Shown here piece after piece: positions 63,023-64,000 of a stretch of 64,000 nt of DNA; the first letter of the stretch is position 1; each line of letters opens with the position of its first letter. The notes under the pieces are model-generated. The model ran no database searches. It saw only the letters and a list, made by a program, of their open reading frames with translations, and was not told the origin of the DNA. Source of the stretch: Saccharothrix sp. S26 (GTDB taxonomy: Bacteria > Actinomycetota > Actinomycetes > Mycobacteriales > Pseudonocardiaceae); contig NZ_JAJUWT010000005.1 in the NCBI RefSeq assembly GCF_021390395.1, positions 310,001 to 374,000 on the forward strand, read 5' to 3'. Made by a program: the position numbers and the translations under genes.

Positions 63023-63418
63023 ATGCGACGAACACGAACCCTCATGGCTTCCTTGTTCGCCTCCGGCCTGTTGGCCGCTCCGCTGATCGCCACCGGCACG
63101 GCGTCCGCCGCGCCACCGGAGACGGATCTCGTGCTGGCGGTCCACGAAGAGGGCACCGGGGTCGAGTCGACCCGGCTGACCTGCGATCCGGCGGCCGGTG
63201 AGCACCGGCTGGCGCGGGCCGCGTGCGGCGAGATCGAGGCCGCCGGCGGTGATTTCACGCGGTTGCCCGGCACCGATCCGCAGGTGTGCACGTTCGATTA
63301 CCGACCGGTGACCGCGGTCGCGTTCGGCTCGTGGCGCGGTGAGCCCGTGCGTTACGTGCAGGAATTCCCGAACCGGTGCGTGATGGAGCAGGAGACGGGC
63401 ACGGTTTTCTCCTTCTGA
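63023..63418 (+). CDS. secreted subtilisin-inhibitor-like (SSI) protein
   Basis: A 131-aa pre-protein: Arg-rich start, hydrophobic core and cleavage after 'TGTASA' (about residue 29). The mature part has SSI blocks 'TRLTCDPAAGEHRLARAACG', 'GGDFTRLP', 'YRPVTAVAFGSWRGEPVRYV' and 'FPNRCVMEQETGTVFSF', with four cysteines (54, 68, 89, 119) for two disulfides. By alignment to SSI (Cys-Pro-Met-Val), the reactive P1 residue is Phe91 in 'VCTFDYRP', suggesting chymotrypsin/subtilisin-type targets. It probably controls secreted proteases. Confidence 0.92.
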   Translation: MRRTRTLMASLFASGLLAAPLIATGTASAAPPETDLVLAVHEEGTGVESTRLTCDPAAGEHRLARAACGEIEAAGGDFTRLPGTDPQVCTFDYRPVTAVAFGSWRGEPVRYVQEFPNRCVMEQETGTVFSF

Positions 63419-63437
63419 CCTCTTCCCGACCAGCCCT

Positions 63438-63474
63438 GACGACCTCGTGGCCGAACACCGGCCGCGGGGTCGTC
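63438..63474 (+). terminator. hairpin terminator after the SSI gene
   Basis: GACGACC (63438-63444) pairs with GGTCGTC (63468-63474), and the inner GGCCG/CGGCC bases extend the stem around a short loop. It lies 20 bases after the stop codon. Confidence 0.65.
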
Positions 63475-63612
63475 CCCATTTCCGGCCGGTTCCGCGTAGT
63501 CGTGCGGTCACCGTGCGCGTGCGGCGAATGGTTGTTGTTGCGAAGGAGGTTAGCCGCTCGCCACGGGGGTAGGTCGGTAGGCGAGAGCACGCCGACCTTG
63601 AGGAGTCAGTCG

Positions 63613-64000
63613 TGGACGAGAACCAGGTGGGTGCGGTCCGCGAGACCGCCGGGCAGGAGGGCACCGCCGTGGCGCAGCACGCCAGGCAGGCCGCCGGAGA
63701 GGTGGGTTCGACGGCGCGTGACCAGGTCGGACAGGTGGCCCACGAGGCGACGGGTCAGGCCAAGCACGTGGTGCGCGACATGCGGGAACGGGTCGCGACC
63801 GAGGCCGAGGAGCAGGCGCGGCGGGTGTCGCGGCAGATCGACCGCATCGCCGACGAGCTGGGCACGATGGCCGACGGCTCCGGCCCCGACTCGCTGACCG
63901 CCGGCGCGTTGCGCCAGGTCTCCGACGCCGGCCGGCAGGCGGCCCGCTACCTCGACGAACGGGGTGCGCGCGGGCTGCTGGACTCGGCGCAGGACTTCGC
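63613..64000 (+). CDS. Ala/Gln-rich coiled-coil protein, N-terminal part (cut by window end)
   Basis: A frame open from GTG 63613 to the last base, 129 codons seen. It is rich in Ala, Gln, Glu and Arg with heptad-like stretches such as 'GQEGTAVAQHARQAAGEVGS', 'ARDQVGQVAHEATGQAKHVV' and 'RERVATEAEEQARRVSRQID', as in actinobacterial proteins that precede DUF3618/phage-shock-like membrane proteins. GAGGA lies 8 bases before the GTG. Probably an amphipathic or envelope-stress protein; the missing C-terminus may contain membrane helices. Confidence 0.7.

Overview
The window is very GC-rich, with strong G/C third-position bias, GTG/TTG starts, dense 4-bp ATGA/GTGA gene overlaps, DmdR/IdeR-type iron boxes, SSI and snapalysin exoproteins and a large NRPS. 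This fits an antibiotic-type filamentous actinomycete. The style suggests Pseudonocardiaceae (Saccharothrix, Actinosynnema or Lentzea-like), but the genus is inference.

Layout. (1) 0-2 kb: the end of a LuxR-type regulator, then a MarR regulator and quinone oxidoreductase pair behind two palindromic operators. (2) 2.8-9.6 kb: a compact operon with a WD40-repeat protein, GTP cyclohydrolase II, an ABC-2 exporter (ATPase and permease), a two-domain GT2/GT4 glycosyltransferase and a VOC protein. The WD40 + GTP cyclohydrolase II pairing recalls toxC/toxB of toxoflavin clusters. (3) 9.7-15.6 kb: small regulator/enzyme units (methyltransferase; TetR with DUF4267; SDR; PadR with FAD monooxygenase; GNAT; secreted snapalysin-like protease). 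(4) 15.7-21.6 kb: a divergent unit with a DUF6191-like protein, a 61-aa membrane protein with a Gly-rich 'VVQAG' tail, and a 1,777-aa HTH-NACHT-HEAT protein, possibly a conflict or anti-phage sensor.

(5) 21.6-41.3 kb: a siderophore locus. A four-module 4,472-aa NRPS, an MbtH protein, a lipoprotein ferri-siderophore receptor, an ornithine N5-monooxygenase and a heterodimeric ABC exporter-fold pair are arranged around three iron boxes. Adenylation codes read X-Ser-N5-hydroxyornithine-X, with near-identical pockets for the two X residues and a terminal condensation domain instead of a thioesterase. A foroxymithine-like hydroxamate is the best guess. (6) 41.3-46.0 kb: a 53-aa membrane peptide, a LacI regulator, a GT8, a GH130 and a GT4 enzyme.

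(7) 46.1-58.8 kb: an apparent undescribed biosynthetic locus. It has a ParB/StrR-type regulator with a StrR-like palindrome, an aldo-keto reductase, a 541-aa protein I do not recognise, a lysine-2,3-aminomutase-like radical SAM enzyme, a D-Ala-D-Ala-ligase-like ATP-grasp enzyme, a GT4 with an extra C-terminal domain, an RluA-like protein and two ABC exporters. (8) 58.8-61.0 kb: ectABC for ectoine, without ectD. (9) 61.3-64 kb: a small winged-helix-like protein, MOSC, SDR, a secreted SSI-family inhibitor and the start of a coiled-coil protein cut by the window end. No rRNA, tRNA, CRISPR array or transposase was seen.
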